Notes: generated by a model not told the origin, from the letters alone. 64,000 bases of DNA from Semisulcospira habei (GCA_036245525.1 BTPG01000006.1:73195526-73259525); one strand, 5' to 3'; counted from the first letter of the stretch, positions 20,760 to 31,686 are shown. A program made the numbers and translations.

Positions 20760-21197
20760 TGAAGACGGGTTAAAATTGGGATGGGAAGGAGCAAGAGGGA
20801 TGAAGAGGGGGAGAAAGAAGTCTTGTCAATAAGCACCGGTGTTCCCGTCTGTCCTTATTAAGGTCAGGGCGCACAGTGTAAGAGCCAGTTAGTCCTCAGG
20901 ATTTATTTCTTCAGAAATATTTCCTTTAGGCATTGAAATGGATGAATAATTTAATGACTGCATAAGTAGCAGAAGCTCCAATCAGTTCATAATAATATGA
21001 ACTTTCTTCGCGCCTGTTATTCCACCGAGTTCCCCTTCGTGTTTAGCGCGGGCTGATCCTGAGAGTTCGTCCTGACACCGGTCCAGTCAGTAGACCAGAC
21101 ATATAATCTTAAAGAGTGCCAGCCGCAGAGAGAGACAATTCGTACCGCCGATCCCCAGAAGCAGCAAAACGAGAACGTGGAGAACGTGGTTGTGGCC

Positions 21198-21307
21198 CAA
21201 TAAGCAAAAGAACGTCCTCATGCCGGCGTCGGCCGAAGTGGCCCCGCGCACGACCGTGCGCTGGCCCACTGCGGCCGGCAACGGCCCTCGGACCGTTGCT
21301 TACTGAG
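21198..21307. repeat. Family E palindrome
   Basis: CAATAAGCAAAAGAACGTCC and CTCGGACCGTTGCTTACTG at the tips, GCGCACGACCGTGCGC at the centre. Confidence 0.85.
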
Positions 21308-21867
21308 GAAAGAGTTCAAGGACGCTGGGGCTAACGACTCCGAGGAGGACATTGACCTCGGCGCCTGCCACCGTACTTGAGTTGCTCCTTAAGACAAGCG
21401 CCATGCCCATGTCACATTTTGAATTCCGCTCTCGAAAGAAGAAGAGAGAGGCCATGATGATAAGAAAAAAATTCCTGCACGAACATTTGGAGTACAGAGT
21501 TCATGGACTTTTCCTAAACGACGAACATACACAGTCCAGAAAGAGAATGCTGAGGGCCTTGGCAGCTAGCGGCTGCGCCTGAAGTGGGGAAGGTCTGGAT
21601 GAAGGAGGTAGAATCCACTGCACCGAGAAACGGCCTCCGGTTCTGCCCCCTGACTCTCCACGCGACTGGCCAGCCGGCATTGATTCACATGACGATTTCT
21701 TCAAGCTGGGCCTACACATCATCGACTTCCAAACCCTAAGCCTGTCCCACCTGCTGTGTACCCCATATTTTTTAACAACGAATTGACTATAGAGGTCAGC
21801 TTCAGTATTGCGCGATCCAGTATACCGCTGTATCGGGTCTCACGTCCAGCTCCAAAGGGGATTCCGA
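21308..21867. other. Possible decayed coding sequence, not recognised
   Basis: 21352-21582 (plus) is open with a lysine-rich stretch (FRSRKKKREAMMIRKKF), and codon-like GC balance continues to about 21780 in other frames. It could be an old gene or element relic; no motif fixes it. Confidence 0.2.
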
Positions 21868-21967
21868 GAGCAAACGGTCCTCGGGCCGAAGTCAGCCTTA
21901 GCTGGCCCGCGCACGACCGTGCGCGGGCCAGCTAAGGCTGTCGTCGGCCCGAGAACCGACTGTTTGC
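21868..21967. repeat. Family E palindrome, strongly co-varied arms
   Basis: GTCAGCCTTAGCTGGCCCG pairs with CGGGCCAGCTAAGGCTGTCG, where the family norm is GTCGGCCGCAGTTGGCCCG. Several substitutions are present in both arms. Tips AGCAAACGGTCC and GAACCGACTGTTTGC. Confidence 0.92.
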
Positions 21968-21997
21968 CAAGTGGTTTTTCTTCACAAGTGTATGTGA

Positions 21998-22252
21998 ATT
22001 CATCACTACAATAACGCGATCGCAATTAACGCGGTCAGACTTGATGGCTCCTGGGTACCGCGATATACTGAGGCTGATGTACCTGCCGACCATGTAGTAT
22101 GCAGAAAGCCAACTGTCAGCTGTGGAAACTGCTATACGCACGCGCCAAGTGACACATATTTCGACACTGGCAACTGTACACATAGTGAGTGTGAAGTAAA
22201 TGTGTGTATAATCACTACCCCAACATGGACTCTGGGTGTAGATGTACCTTAA
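21998..22252 (+). other. Open cysteine-rich frame without a start codon
   Basis: A frame of 84 codons, open from a TGA at 21995 to a TAA at 22250, contains VCRKPTVSCGNCY then GNCTHSECEVNVC, six cysteines in about 35 residues. It might be the terminal exon of a secreted Cys-rich protein, but no acceptor is obvious and the length is within chance. Family not recognised. Confidence 0.2.
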
Positions 22253-22255
22253 TCA

Positions 22256-22335
22256 TTAACCCTTTGACTCCTAGAACTAAATGACTTCCATTCTTTGAAA
22301 TGGAAGTGATTTAGCTCTGGGAGTCAAAGTTTTAA
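22256..22335. mobile_element. Family G foldback element
   Basis: TTAACCCTTTGACTCC and GGGAGTCAAAGTTTTAA at the tips; AACTAAATGACTTCCATT and AATGGAAGTGATTTAGCT inside. Same terminal style as families A-D, with an interior not seen elsewhere in the window. Confidence 0.9.
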
Positions 22336-22950
22336 CCACATGATTACATTGTAACACTCCGAACATTCCAGTCAATAAAGTACAGTTTAAAATAGCTTAT
22401 AACACGGTTGAATTTATCAAAAGTCGACTTGTATGACCGTTTTGTTATTTTTCTGTGTATTTTTCTTTGGTCTGGCGATTGGGTGCCTGTTACGATTGTG
22501 GTTGTGTTGTTCTGTAAGAGCCTGCATGTATTGATCGTAGGAAACGATCCGATATTTATTTGAGCTATCATGGTTACGTATCACGTACCTTTTCAGTAAG
22601 ATTCTCTTTCGTTCGCGCAAAGAGCGGAATTGGCTTTGTTGTGATATGCTAGGATTAGACCGGAAGATTATAGAAAAGTCGCACAGAGAAGAGCGGTGAG
22701 TTTTTGTAATGCGTAGATTCGCTGAGAATAGACCAGAACATTCGAGCGGGATCGCGCTGTCTAGTGACCTCGCATGTGTGACATCAGGGTGTCGGCAACA
22801 TTTTTGCAACTCAGTATCAAAGCCGCTCTAATATTTATAGTCATAGTTGTTTTCTGTACGCGTGAATTTAGCAGCCGGTCAGTATATATTATGAAAGATC
22901 GTGATACTAGCAAGGTCGTGAATGGTGTGCCATACTCTTGTGTGACGTCA

Positions 22951-23504
22951 TTACACACTGGGATTTAGGGCTGAAATTAGCAGTCGAATTTTTGTAGTAT
23001 ATTGTAATTTATTCTAGAAAGTTCTTTTTATTAATATTTATGAGTTTCGGTTACGTGTTCCGTTCTGATTGGTTGCGTTGTGTGAATTCCTTGGATTATT
23101 CTGGAAAGTTTTTATACTATAAAAGATTGTGCTGGGAAGGACGTTTGTACATTGTCATACATTGTCAGTTGTAGGGACACACAGTTTATCGTAGGTACGT
23201 GGCCCGTATAGGGTGTACATTGTGAGAGACGCAGCGTAACGGTTGTGTACGTTGTATGAGAAACGCATTGTGTCGCCAGTGTTGACATTTTGCAGAGGAG
23301 ACATTGTGTCAGTGTTGGTGCATTGGGGAAAGCATTGTGTGGAGATCGCATCGCTGAAATAAAATATTGTTGGAACTGTTACTCCAGTGTAGTCTACATA
23401 AACCACGTGTGACGGGTTGCAGCTAAATGAAGTTTTTTTAAAAGAACCTTACCTGCGTGCGTCTGGTGTGATATCATACTACGACTACGACTCGACACGT
23501 AACA
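22951..23504 (+). other. Possible LTR-like segment
   Basis: Begins TGTGACGTCA and ends CACGTAACA; has a TATA-type box (CTATAAAAG, about 23118) and AATAAAAT about 240 bp later (about 23359). The order could be that of a retroelement LTR, but no target duplication, primer site or gag/pol was found. A host promoter is the alternative. Confidence 0.25.
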
Positions 23505-24090
23505 GTGCCTGACAGGAGAGGGCAGGGGATCTAACCGTTTGTCTGTCCGTTGCAAAGTAATTCCCCTTGGTATGTTTCATTTTGTCTATGTAAAGCAATA
23601 ATAAACTTCGAACAGAACAGCAGGAAAGTTGGGCTCCCTGGCGATTTGTTATATCCTAAGCTGACTATGTACAGTTCTGTGTCTGACACTGATGGTTGTC
23701 AAAACAAACAGTAAGTAGCTTATCTGGGTCTCACGATGACCAAAGCGATAAAATAATAATAATATATTTCTTTTTTAAATTAAAAAAAATTCGTCTAACT
23801 CTCTGAATTAGCTAGGTTCCTGATGTGAAGTTCGCGTAATTACAGAGGAGGATTTATGCTCAGCAGAACTCAGCTGTGGTGTTTTCCTGCTGGGTGTTCA
23901 GAACACGAGAGCTTTTTGTTTCTCCAATGTCTGAAATGTGTATTTGCTTTCAAATGATAACTGAATTTTACTAAAACCATTATTTCTGTTACATCGGTTC
24001 TAAATCATATTTACGGCAGAACAAGGAGTGCCTTGTCTATTGTTTCTGGGCAAATCAGATTTTGCTGAAATGTCGAGCTGCAAAAATTCT
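23505..24090. other. No feature recognised
   Basis: AT-rich, with a short AATAAT and T/A-rich patch near 23750-23790. No frame or repeat stands out. Confidence 0.35.
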
Positions 24091-24325
24091 TTGACCCGTT
24101 CATTGCCGTTGCGATTGCTGTTAATGCAGAGAAGAAATGAACACCACCCAATTGCAAGAGGCTTAGATCCTCATGAGCCCCCCCCCCCAGTTTCGGGGGC
24201 TCATGAGGATCTATGCCTCTTGCTGACACAACCTTATACCCATGTTCCATGGTCGGATGGGATCTTCGACGTTGAATTTACAACGCTAAAACACAATCCG
24301 CGTCCACTGGCAGTAGAGGGGTTTA
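24091..24325. mobile_element. Family A foldback element, full length
   Basis: Left end TTGACCCGTTCATTGCCG, right end CTGGCAGTAGAGGGGTTTA (tips mutated). Core 24154-24223: GCAAGAGGCTTAGATCCTC and GAGGATCTATGCCTCTTGC with a C run in the left arm. The flanks show the full internal layout: GAACACCACCCAATTGC before the core; GACACAACCTTATACC and CGACGTTGAATTTAC after it. Confidence 0.88.
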
Positions 24326-24353
24326 TGTTGTAGAGGTTCTGTTTTAACTCATT

Positions 24354-24556
24354 CAGCCCGAAGGCCATATTTCCCAATTTTGGAGTTGTCATCTAATGAC
24401 TATGCACCAGTTGCAGGAGATGGGTGGACCATGATAATTCAAGGGTAGTGCCAGATTAGCTTGGCGCCGACAGGCGCCAAGCTAATCTGGCACTACCGTT
24501 GAATTATCATGGTCGACCCATCTCCTGCTGTAGGGCGTCAGGGCTGAATGGGTTAA
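24354..24556. mobile_element. Family B1 foldback element
   Basis: TTAACTCATTCAGCCCG and GGGCTGAATGGGTTAA tips. Arms ACCATGATAATTCAAGGG and CCGTTGAATTATCATGGT around GCTTGGCGCCGACAGGCGCC. Inverted relative to 12980-13193. Confidence 0.94.
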
Positions 24557-24726
24557 TCTGATACACACAGCAACCTTCAAAATCTGAAAATGCATCTCCG
24601 AAATTCTGAGGCACAAAAACCATTATCTCCATTATTGCCGTTGAACGGAAAATTAGATAAAAGCAAATTCAGCACTGAGTAATCCCATCTATCCAATATA
24701 CACTGATATCAATATGCATAAGGTCA

Positions 24727-24835
24727 GCAAGAGGCAAAGAACCTCATGAACTCCCGCATCTGCGGGGGCTCATTAGGTTCTTTGCCTCTTGCAGATGGGT
24801 GATGATCGCATTTTTTCCGGCAGTGAAGGGGAAAA
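24727..24835. repeat. Family A, AAAGAACC subtype, with right end
   Basis: GCAAGAGGCAAAGAACCTC pairs with TAGGTTCTTTGCCTCTTGC; both arms carry the subtype change. CCGGCAGTGAAGGGG follows at about 24819; its TTAA is lost. Confidence 0.88.
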
Positions 24836-25069
24836 TGTTTTATATTTTTATTTTTAAAAAAATCAAATACACAAAGGAACCATCAAAATCTGAAAATGCC
24901 TCTGTGCAATTCGAAGGCGGCAGACAGGAAAATTTAGATTTTACTTTACGCTAATCAGTAAAAACACCCTGCAGTCATAAATGTCTGGAAATGCAATTTT
25001 ATTGGATCGTATTGCCTTTGGTATCGTGGGCGATTGTGGCAAGGGATCCATATTTTCATAAACTCCCGA

Positions 25070-25185
25070 GAGAGCTTTACAAAAGAAGAAGACTGTCATG
25101 AACCCTTGTAGTATGTGGGGGCTCAAAGATCCGTATGAGTCACCGCAGAAGGTGGGGGCTCATGAGGATCAGTGACCCTGGCTTG
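25070..25185. repeat. Decayed family A cores
   Basis: GTGGGGGCTCAAAGATCC and GGTGGGGGCTCATGAGGATC are two right-arm-like pieces in succession. Confidence 0.5.
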
Positions 25186-25401
25186 ATTGTAAGGACCCTT
25201 GAGGGACGTGAGAATAAATGGGGCAATGTTGCAGCTAAAAAGTGTTGGTGTCAGTGAATTCATTGGGGAAATAGTTCAACCGAAATAGAGAGAGAGACAA
25301 TTCCTAACTGGTCGGAAACAGTTCTATCGCTTAGAGACTTTTGTGCCAAATACAGGGATGGGAAAAGTATAAAAATATAGATTGTAAATACAAAATTGTA
25401 T

Positions 25402-25553
25402 TTAATTCATTTGGCCCCAGAGCACTACAACAGGAGATGGATTGACTATGATGGCGCCAAGCTAATCTAGCACTACCCTTGAATTATCATGGTCAATCTA
25501 GGTCCTGGAACTGGTACATAGTTGTTAGGTGACACCTTTCAAATTATATTTAA
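25402..25553. mobile_element. Family B1 element, left arm deleted
   Basis: TTAATTCATTTGGCCCC to a TTAA at 25550. After GATTGACTATGAT the sequence jumps directly to GGCGCCAAGCTAATC, so the left palindrome arm and centre are missing. Its right TTAA is shared with the next element. Confidence 0.85.
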
Positions 25554-25764
25554 CCCATTTGGCACGAGAGCACTAAAGCAGGAGATAGAGTGACTATGAT
25601 AATTCAAGGGTAGTGACAGATTAGCTTGGCGCCGTCAGGCGCCAAGGTAATCTGGCACTACCCTTGAATTATCATAGTCAGCCCATCTCCTGGAAAATGG
25701 TACATAGTTGTTAAGTGACACTTCCAAAATTTGGGAAATGCTGCCGTGGGGATAAATAAGTTAA
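25550..25764. mobile_element. Family B1 foldback element
   Basis: TTAACCCATTTGGCACG to GGGGATAAATAAGTTAA. Arms ACTATGATAATTCAAGGGT and ACCCTTGAATTATCATAGT: CTATG and CATAG replace the usual CCATG and CATGG in both arms. Confidence 0.92.
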
Positions 25765-26034
25765 CTGTTAAACTCCCAGTTCAAAGTTCAAATAAAGACT
25801 TTTCTTTATTGTCAGGCTTTTAACATGTAACTGACTGTTTTACTCCTAGCGAACTGCTAATTGCCTTTTATTCTGATTCTGGATCTTTTGTGACAGGGAA
25901 GTGGATGTAAGGTGCTGGGAAGGGAATGGGGCGAGTTAAAGTAGTGTATAATTGTGCGTATGTCTAAAGTCCCCGATCACTGTATAGTGCCAGTGGGACA
26001 AAAAAATGGAGTTAATGAAATGCGTATGTCTGAG

Positions 26035-26115
26035 AGAGAGAGAGTGTGCTGTTGTGCATGCGCAGTGAGTCCAGTGTTTTCCTGGAGAACAGCGCTATAC
26101 AAGAGTTATTATGTA
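26035..26115 (+). repeat. LINE 3'-tail remnant
   Basis: GCGCTATACAAGAGTTATTATG matches the end of the LINE fragment at 6800-7092. Confidence 0.5.
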
Positions 26116-26381
26116 TTTTTTTTAAAAAATTTATTTAGTTCTGTGAGTTTAATAGTTAAAGAAGTCAAAGCGATCTGCTACAGGATGGTCTGTGATTGAT
26201 TAACATTTGCCGATACAACGGGTTCTCAGTGTTGTCTACCCTTCCGTTTACAATCCACGTGAGAAGTCACACGTAACAGAGGTTTTCTACTGCCCCTGAT
26301 GAGCATCGGCGAAACTCTTCTATGTATAAAGGAGAATCAGTCCAGAGATAACCTTTCATTTTACCACATTCAAACTTCGTA

Positions 26382-26476
26382 AATGTAACCCTTAAGGTGT
26401 CGGTAGCGGTTTTAGTCGCCACGATTCCTGCAGGAATCATCGTGTCTAAAACCGCGACCGACAGCCAACGGGTTAA
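26382..26476. mobile_element. Family C foldback element
   Basis: GTAACCCTTAAGGTGTCGG and GACAGCCAACGGGTTAA; centre CGATTCCTGCAGGAATCATCG. Both arms read GTTTTAG and CTAAAAC where other copies have GTTTTTG and CAAAAAC. Confidence 0.9.
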
Positions 26477-26670
26477 GTATACAAGTTTGCAGAAGTGTTG
26501 TAAGAACGTTTATACAGGACATTTGGCAAACTATTAACCCTTCTAGCCTGGAACAAGTCTTATTCAAATGATTAAATCTCACACTTAAAAGTGGCGCGGG
26601 AATCTAGAGAGCCTGGTACTGCGTGGCCATACACCCCCTCTGAAAATGGCACAGCAAAAGTGCTCATGCC

Positions 26671-26778
26671 CTGTGAAAGCAAAAGTCTTTAAGTCCATTT
26701 TTTTTGTGAAAAGCGAGATTTTCATTGTAATATCATGAAAATCTAGCTTTCACAGAAACGGCTTTACTGTCTTTGTAA
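26671..26778. repeat. Family K palindrome
   Basis: CTGTGAAAGCAAAAG and CTTTACTGTCTTTG at the tips; AAGCGAGATTTTCAT and ATGAAAATCTAGCTTT inside. Confidence 0.8.
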
Positions 26779-26882
26779 ACTCTTTCCTTCGTGTGTGCCA
26801 TATATACCTCCCTTTAGCCCTGGATATATGAAAGTATATTTTGGGACCATACGTCACCCAATGAGGGTCAAATTTGACCCAT

Positions 26883-27056
26883 TTAACCCCACGACCGCAT
26901 TTCCCAAATTTTTAAGATAACACCTAACAACTATGTTCTAGTTGCAGGAGATGGATCTACCATGATAATTCAAGAGTAGTGCCTGACGCCGCCAAGGTGT
27001 TCTGGCATCTGTCCGTTCCATCTCCTGTTGTAGGGTACCAGTCCTGACTGCGTTAA
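26883..27056. mobile_element. Family B1 element, core damaged
   Basis: TTAACCCCACGACCGCAT to CCTGACTGCGTTAA, with the B1 flank words CCCAAATTTTTAAG and CAGGAGATGG. The palindrome is collapsed: AATTCAAGAGTAGTGCC runs into a short GCCAAGG remnant. Confidence 0.8.
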
Positions 27057-27097
27057 ATAAGCACTTTAACGTTTGTCCGAGATTCGTGTGTCCAAAA

Positions 27098-27175
27098 CCC
27101 AGTGCGCAAAGGCCATCGGGCTGACGTCGGCCGCCGTTGGCCCGCGCACGACCGAAAAATGGCCCATGTTCTGGC
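27098..27175. repeat. Family E palindrome, right arm destroyed
   Basis: AGTGCGCAAAGGCCATCGGG and CTGACGTCGGCCGCCG at the left; only fragments such as TGGCCCATG remain at the right. Same CCATCGGG subtype as 29563-29685. Confidence 0.75.
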
Positions 27176-27269
27176 GCTTAGTATAGACTACCAAGATACT
27201 GTAGATGCATGCGTATCTCAAACTTCCCCTTCACATGAAAAACACTTCCGTAAGTGAAGCTAGAATCTA

Positions 27270-27363
27270 CCTAGAAAGAGGCATGAATCTTCCTAGATCT
27301 AGAATCAAGGCCTTCATCAGCCCCTGCAGCTTTTATGAGCTCACGAGGATCTGTGCCTCTGGA
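27270..27363. repeat. Decayed family A core
   Basis: AGAGGCATGAATCTTCCTAG and GAGCTCACGAGGATCTGTGCC survive around an altered centre. Confidence 0.5.
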
Positions 27364-27533
27364 TCTTGCGGATTGTGCGTGTGTGCTTGGTTGCGGGGAC
27401 TGTATCAAAAGATGCGACTAATCCACGCGTCTAACAGCACGTGCCAGTGTCTCGTTACTACTAATCCAGATAACCCCCCCCACACACACACACCTCCTCG
27501 TTCGAGAAAGACGTATACAAAAATGATTTTTAG

Positions 27534-27577
27534 CAAGAGGCAATTGTGGGGGCTCATTGGGATCTATGCTACTTGCT
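27534..27577. repeat. Family A core with one arm deleted
   Basis: GCAAGAGGCA joins directly to ATTGTGGGGGCTC and continues to GATCTATGCTACTTGC. Same 44-bp structure and same junction as 11612-11655. Confidence 0.8.
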
Positions 27578-27779
27578 GGTGGGCCTTTGCGCCGGAGAGC
27601 TCAGTATGGGGAGTACCTAAATAGGGGGCACTATGTTGTGCGTTATTTATACGACCGGTAGAATTAGTCAACACCGATCAGTGTGTGTCCTTAGAGGCGT
27701 CTAGGAGATTTATAGAGCTCTCAGACTATCGTGCTGTAGCGCCCTAGCGGCGATATTGGACAAAGTGTACTAGAAAAAA

Positions 27780-27879
27780 AAAGGAAAATCGAACCCCTTA
27801 TCCATCCACCCCCCCAAAACCCCCCAAACAAACACCCCCCCCCCCCCCCCCCCGCAAAAAAACAAACAACAAAAACAAT

Positions 27880-27923
<44 letters not shown>

Positions 27924-28320
27924 AATAAAATAAAATAAAATGAAATAAAATAAATAAATAAAAATTGCCGTGAGAAGGCCTTAGTCGCCTGCTCGGCGTT
28001 AAACCCGAATAACTAATTAACCTCCCCCCCCAAAAAAAAACAAAAAAACAAAAAAACAAATAAATAAATAAATAAATAAATAATAAATAAATAAATAAAT
28101 AAATAAATAAAACAAAATAAAACAAATTAATAAAATAAATAAATAAATAAAATAAAATATAAAACAACAAACAAACAAACCAAAAACAAAACAAAATAAA
28201 CAAAAAAAAACCCCAAACAAACAAAACAACAAAACAAAACAACAAAACAACACAACAAAACTCCGACAACAACAAAACAACAGCAATAACAACAAAAAGA
28301 AAGAAAGAAAGATTAGAGTC
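27780..28320. repeat. AT-rich microsatellite block with SINE piece
   Basis: A C run (27836-27853), AAAT units (27884-27960 and 28058-28150) and AAAC/AACA units. Between them 27965-28020 reads TCGGCGTTAAACCCGAAT, a SINE fragment inverted relative to 42768. Long Phe/Leu-rich minus-strand frames are artefacts of the repeats. Confidence 0.92.
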
Positions 28321-28541
28321 TGGGCAGAACAAAGACAAGGCCTAACACAAAGAAACAAAGACAGGAACAATCACATCAAAACACAAGCAAACGAAAGAAA
28401 ATTTTAAAAAAATCACTAGAGGAAACAGACAGAAAATACAACACTAACCCGCAAAAAGACGGAAAAGGAGGAATTCTACAGGAAAACTGCGTGCTTGTGA
28501 CTTTGGCTTTCAAGGTTTTATCTCATTTTACATCCTTTGCC

Positions 28542-28755
28542 TTAACCCTTTTAGCGCCATGGGCGTATTTCCAGAATGTTGGAAGTGTTACTTAACGACT
28601 ATGTACCACTTGCAGGAGGTGGATTGACCATGATAATTCAAGGGTAGTGCCAGATTAGCTTGGCGCCTTCAGGCGCCAAGCTAATCTGGCACTACCCTTG
28701 AATTATCTTGGTCAATCAATCTCTTGCTGTAGGGTGTTGGCGGTAAAAGGGTTAA
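28542..28755. mobile_element. Family B1 foldback element, variant ends
   Basis: TTAACCCTTTTAGCGCC and GGCGGTAAAAGGGTTAA tips, different from the usual CATTCAGCCC but matching each other. Inside, a typical B1 palindrome (ATTGACCATGATAATTC and GAATTATCTTGGTCAAT). Confidence 0.94.
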
Positions 28756-29087
28756 CATTTTAGTCCCTCGCTTTCGTATGTAGAAGGTTTATATCTGCTC
28801 CTTCAGAATCCAGATTCTGTTTTTAATTTTACTATTTTGCTCCCATGCATGAGCTCTAATTTCAAGTAGACAAAAGTATATATGAGTGGAAAGTCGTCAA
28901 TACTGATCATGGAGCCGAGGCCAAAAGACTTATAGCAAAGTTAACTGCAAGGAAACCCAAACAGAAAGAAACGCTTTTCGAATACAAAAACAAAGACGAA
29001 ACAAACAACAACAGAAACAAACACAAAGACACCAAAGTCAAACAGTTTACTGTAAGTAGATAGTTTTGTCCTCGTTATTCCGAAGCG

Positions 29088-29170
29088 TGTTTCACTCATT
29101 CCAGTCTTACCGCGTTTTGATACGCGGCATAATGCCGCACATCCAAACACGGCACGTCTCGAATATGTTT
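29088..29170. mobile_element. Family D-like element, decayed
   Basis: TTTCACTCATTCCAGTC and CACGTCTCGAATATGTTTA tips; GATACGCGGCATAATGCCGC centre. Confidence 0.65.
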
Positions 29171-29562
29171 ATGTATGTAAGCGTCTTTTTGTGTGTTTTG
29201 TTGTTGTTATTATTTGCTTGCTGATTATGAGAGGCATAGGTTATAGCCAAACCATGTGGACTTGGAAAAACTGTTATGGACTTACGGCTGTCCGACACCA
29301 GCTTAAATACAGGGATGGGAGTCACAGTACACCACGGTAAAATATACACCAGACAACATCCCTCATATGAGAAATGAGGACGAAAGTAAGACCGTCACGA
29401 AGCGGTGACCTTTATGAGACCCTTCAAACTTCGGTGACTTATGAAGATCTGGTTCTTCTGATGGAAGGTATTGGCTGCTTAGGTTCGCCCTCAGCCTCCA
29501 CTGGCGCACTTTTAGTCAGAAGCGGCCACGGTAAAGACCGCCAATGTGATCCAGTGCCAGCT

Positions 29563-29685
29563 TCTACCCAAAGCGCAAAAGGCCATCGGGCCGACGTCGG
29601 TCGCCGTTGCCGGGCCCGCGCACGGCCGTGCGCGGGCCAACGGCTGCCGACGTCGGCCCGATGGCCTTTTGCGCATTGAGTACGT
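29563..29685. repeat. Family E palindrome, CCATCGGG subtype
   Basis: GCGCAAAAGGCCATCGGG pairs exactly with CCCGATGGCCTTTTGCGC; the usual form is GTCCTCGGG and CCCGAGGAC, so both arms differ alike. Centre GCGCACGGCCGTGCGC. Confidence 0.93.
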
Positions 29686-29856
29686 AGCGACAACAAAACT
29701 GCACGTTTTCTGCAGGAGACGAGATGCTTGCAACGATAAGGAATAGATTTTTACGAGCCCTTGAAAGCGCCTAGCATCATTTTCCCCCCATGCGGACATC
29801 AATATCGTGACTGAAGAGCTGAGTCAGTATGGTCAGCAGCTGAGTACTGTCCTGTT

Positions 29857-29948
29857 TTAACCATTTGTCCGTCGGTAGCGCACTTCGTCGAGATGATTCC
29901 TGAAGGAATTACCTCGACCATAAGCGCTACCGACAACCAAAGGGTCAA
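29857..29948. mobile_element. Family C foldback element
   Basis: TTAACCATTTGTCCGTCGG and CGACAACCAAAGGGTCAA; GGTAGCGCACTTCGTCGAG and CTCGACCATAAGCGCTACC inside. Right TTAA mutated. Confidence 0.88.
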
Positions 29949-30612
29949 ACTAAGTAGGCGTCTGCGGTAACCGGATAAACCTGTTACATATATATTTTTG
30001 GGGCATAACTGCATATTTGATTCACAGACAGATTAATTAAGACACCTGACTGTGATATAACTTCACAAATTGCCGTTATATCAGATCGCCAGCTACTTTC
30101 TGTTTTGCTTGAGGACCTGGAGTTTGGAGTTATAAATAGCTTTTACCTCGGCTCTGACGCTTGGGGGAGTTAAGCAGCGCATACGCTTCAGCAGTAAACG
30201 GACGCAAAGTGATGTAATCACGCAGTTATAAACGAAATAACAACCGTAACCAATCGTCAGATGGCATCCTGACACATTTGACACATATCAAGTGTTTATA
30301 TTCGTCAAACAGTTTTATGCAATGTTGAGAAGGTTCCGGGAGAGACTTAGGGACTTAAAGACCATAGCCTACCCGAACTCCGTCACGCCAGCTCGATGTG
30401 AATTTCTACTTTGGCTGTCGGAACATAATGATAATGCAAGGGTTGAAGTCCTGATGGCTATATTTATACGTAATATGATTGTGACTTGCGCGTAGGGGGT
30501 GCTTTCAGTAAGCTTCCATGTAGACTAGAAACCTCTACGTGAACCCGCCGTACTTAGCCCTGACAAATTATAAAATATGGATCTACAACGTCAGAGTACC
30601 ATAGCTACTAGT
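29949..30612. other. No feature recognised
   Basis: A 67-codon plus frame (30292-30495) is basic and amphipathic-looking but unrecognised. No repeat family. Confidence 0.3.
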
Positions 30613-30811
30613 AAGGTTACGTTTACGCCAAACGACTTCTTACAGCGAACGAGTGCGAGGTCACGGCGGATAACCGGCCTTCTTGGCTCATGAGGATCTA
30701 TGCCTCTTGGAGATGTTCGGAGTGTTGTCTGTACTTATGGAGCACACTAGTTATCTGCCGTGACTTCGCACTCGTTCGTTGTTTGGAGTCGTTCGGCGTA
30801 AACATAACCTC
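30613..30811. mobile_element. Family F element with long terminal inverted repeats
   Basis: AAGGTTACGTTTACGCCAAA and CGGCGTAAACATAACCT begin arms of about 60 nt (through GAACGAGTGCGAGGTCACGG and CCGTGACTTCGCACTCG). Between them is the right half of a family A core: GGCTCATGAGGATCTATGCC then TCTTGGAGATG. A fuller copy is at 61333-61590. Confidence 0.9.
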
Positions 30812-31196
30812 TTTAATACACGTTGCGGCTACGACCGCGAGCGAACACAATCACTAAATGACTCGGTCTATTGAGTGAAGAGGAGATATAGATCATGTTG
30901 TACGTCCATGTTGTTCATCGCAAAAGATCCATGTTATTTTTAGCGGAAGCTGAAAACCACGTCTTTGTCTGTCTTTGTGTGAACGGGGACGGTGTGATAG
31001 GAGATGAGTTAGGTTATGTTTGCGAGGATTACAGAATGGATGAAAGCGCCTTCGTTCTGAATCATTGTACTGCGAAAGCTCCTTGGTCGTCATGCGAATT
31101 ACGTTTCTAACAGGACCGACTGCACTGCATGGTGAGTTGGCTTTTTGATAGTCGTTCGTTTCAAACGAAAACGCACTAATGAGGCCAGTCCGAGTA
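30812..31196. other. No feature recognised
   Basis: AAACGAAAACGC near 31165 with TAGTCGTTCG before it looks like a stray family F tip. No gene. Confidence 0.3.
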
Positions 31197-31286
31197 CGAA
31201 AGTTTTCGGGCCGACTCCGGCCATCGTCGGTCCCCGCACAGCGAAAACACGGCCAGTGTCGGTCCGAGAACTTCGTGTTTACTGCG
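31197..31286. repeat. Family E palindrome, decayed
   Basis: CGAAAGTTTTCGGGCCGAC and GTCGGTCCGAGAACTTCG tips retained; the interior is diverged. Confidence 0.75.
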
Positions 31287-31686
31287 GAGGTCAATTTAGG
31301 CACTAGAAGTTCTTCCCACAGGTAGGGCATACCTGGATGGGCCAGGTGTTGAGGTGGCGGCTGCTCAAATACGGAGATTCTGCTCAGATTCTGTTCAGAG
31401 AAGAAAAAGAAAAAAACAACAACAAAAACTCGAACAAAAAAACCTATTTCTCGACCGTTTACTTTGGCTACGTGAGGCGACGGTGACTAGAAATGCTCGG
31501 CCAATCAATCTCCCAAAGAATTACCCATGTTTGTCCACATTATTCTCGGGACGATCGACCTCTTCTCCAGAAGATCTTCTAATTAAATTTGCGTAAGTGG
31601 GTACTCGAAAATAGGCGTATGTTTTCACACACAAACACTAAATGTGAACCGGATCTTGGAGGAGAAAGCTTCCGATCGATGTCACG

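Noticed and set aside
20454..20836. Overlapping GC-rich frames of about 100 codons on both strands
   Set aside because: The region is a palindrome (family P), which makes mirrored open frames expected.
27880..28370. Long Phe/Leu/Ile-rich minus-strand frames resembling membrane proteins
   Set aside because: They are translations of AAAT and AAAC microsatellites.
30893..31330. 145-codon minus-strand frame
   Set aside because: It crosses a family E palindrome and has no recognisable motif.
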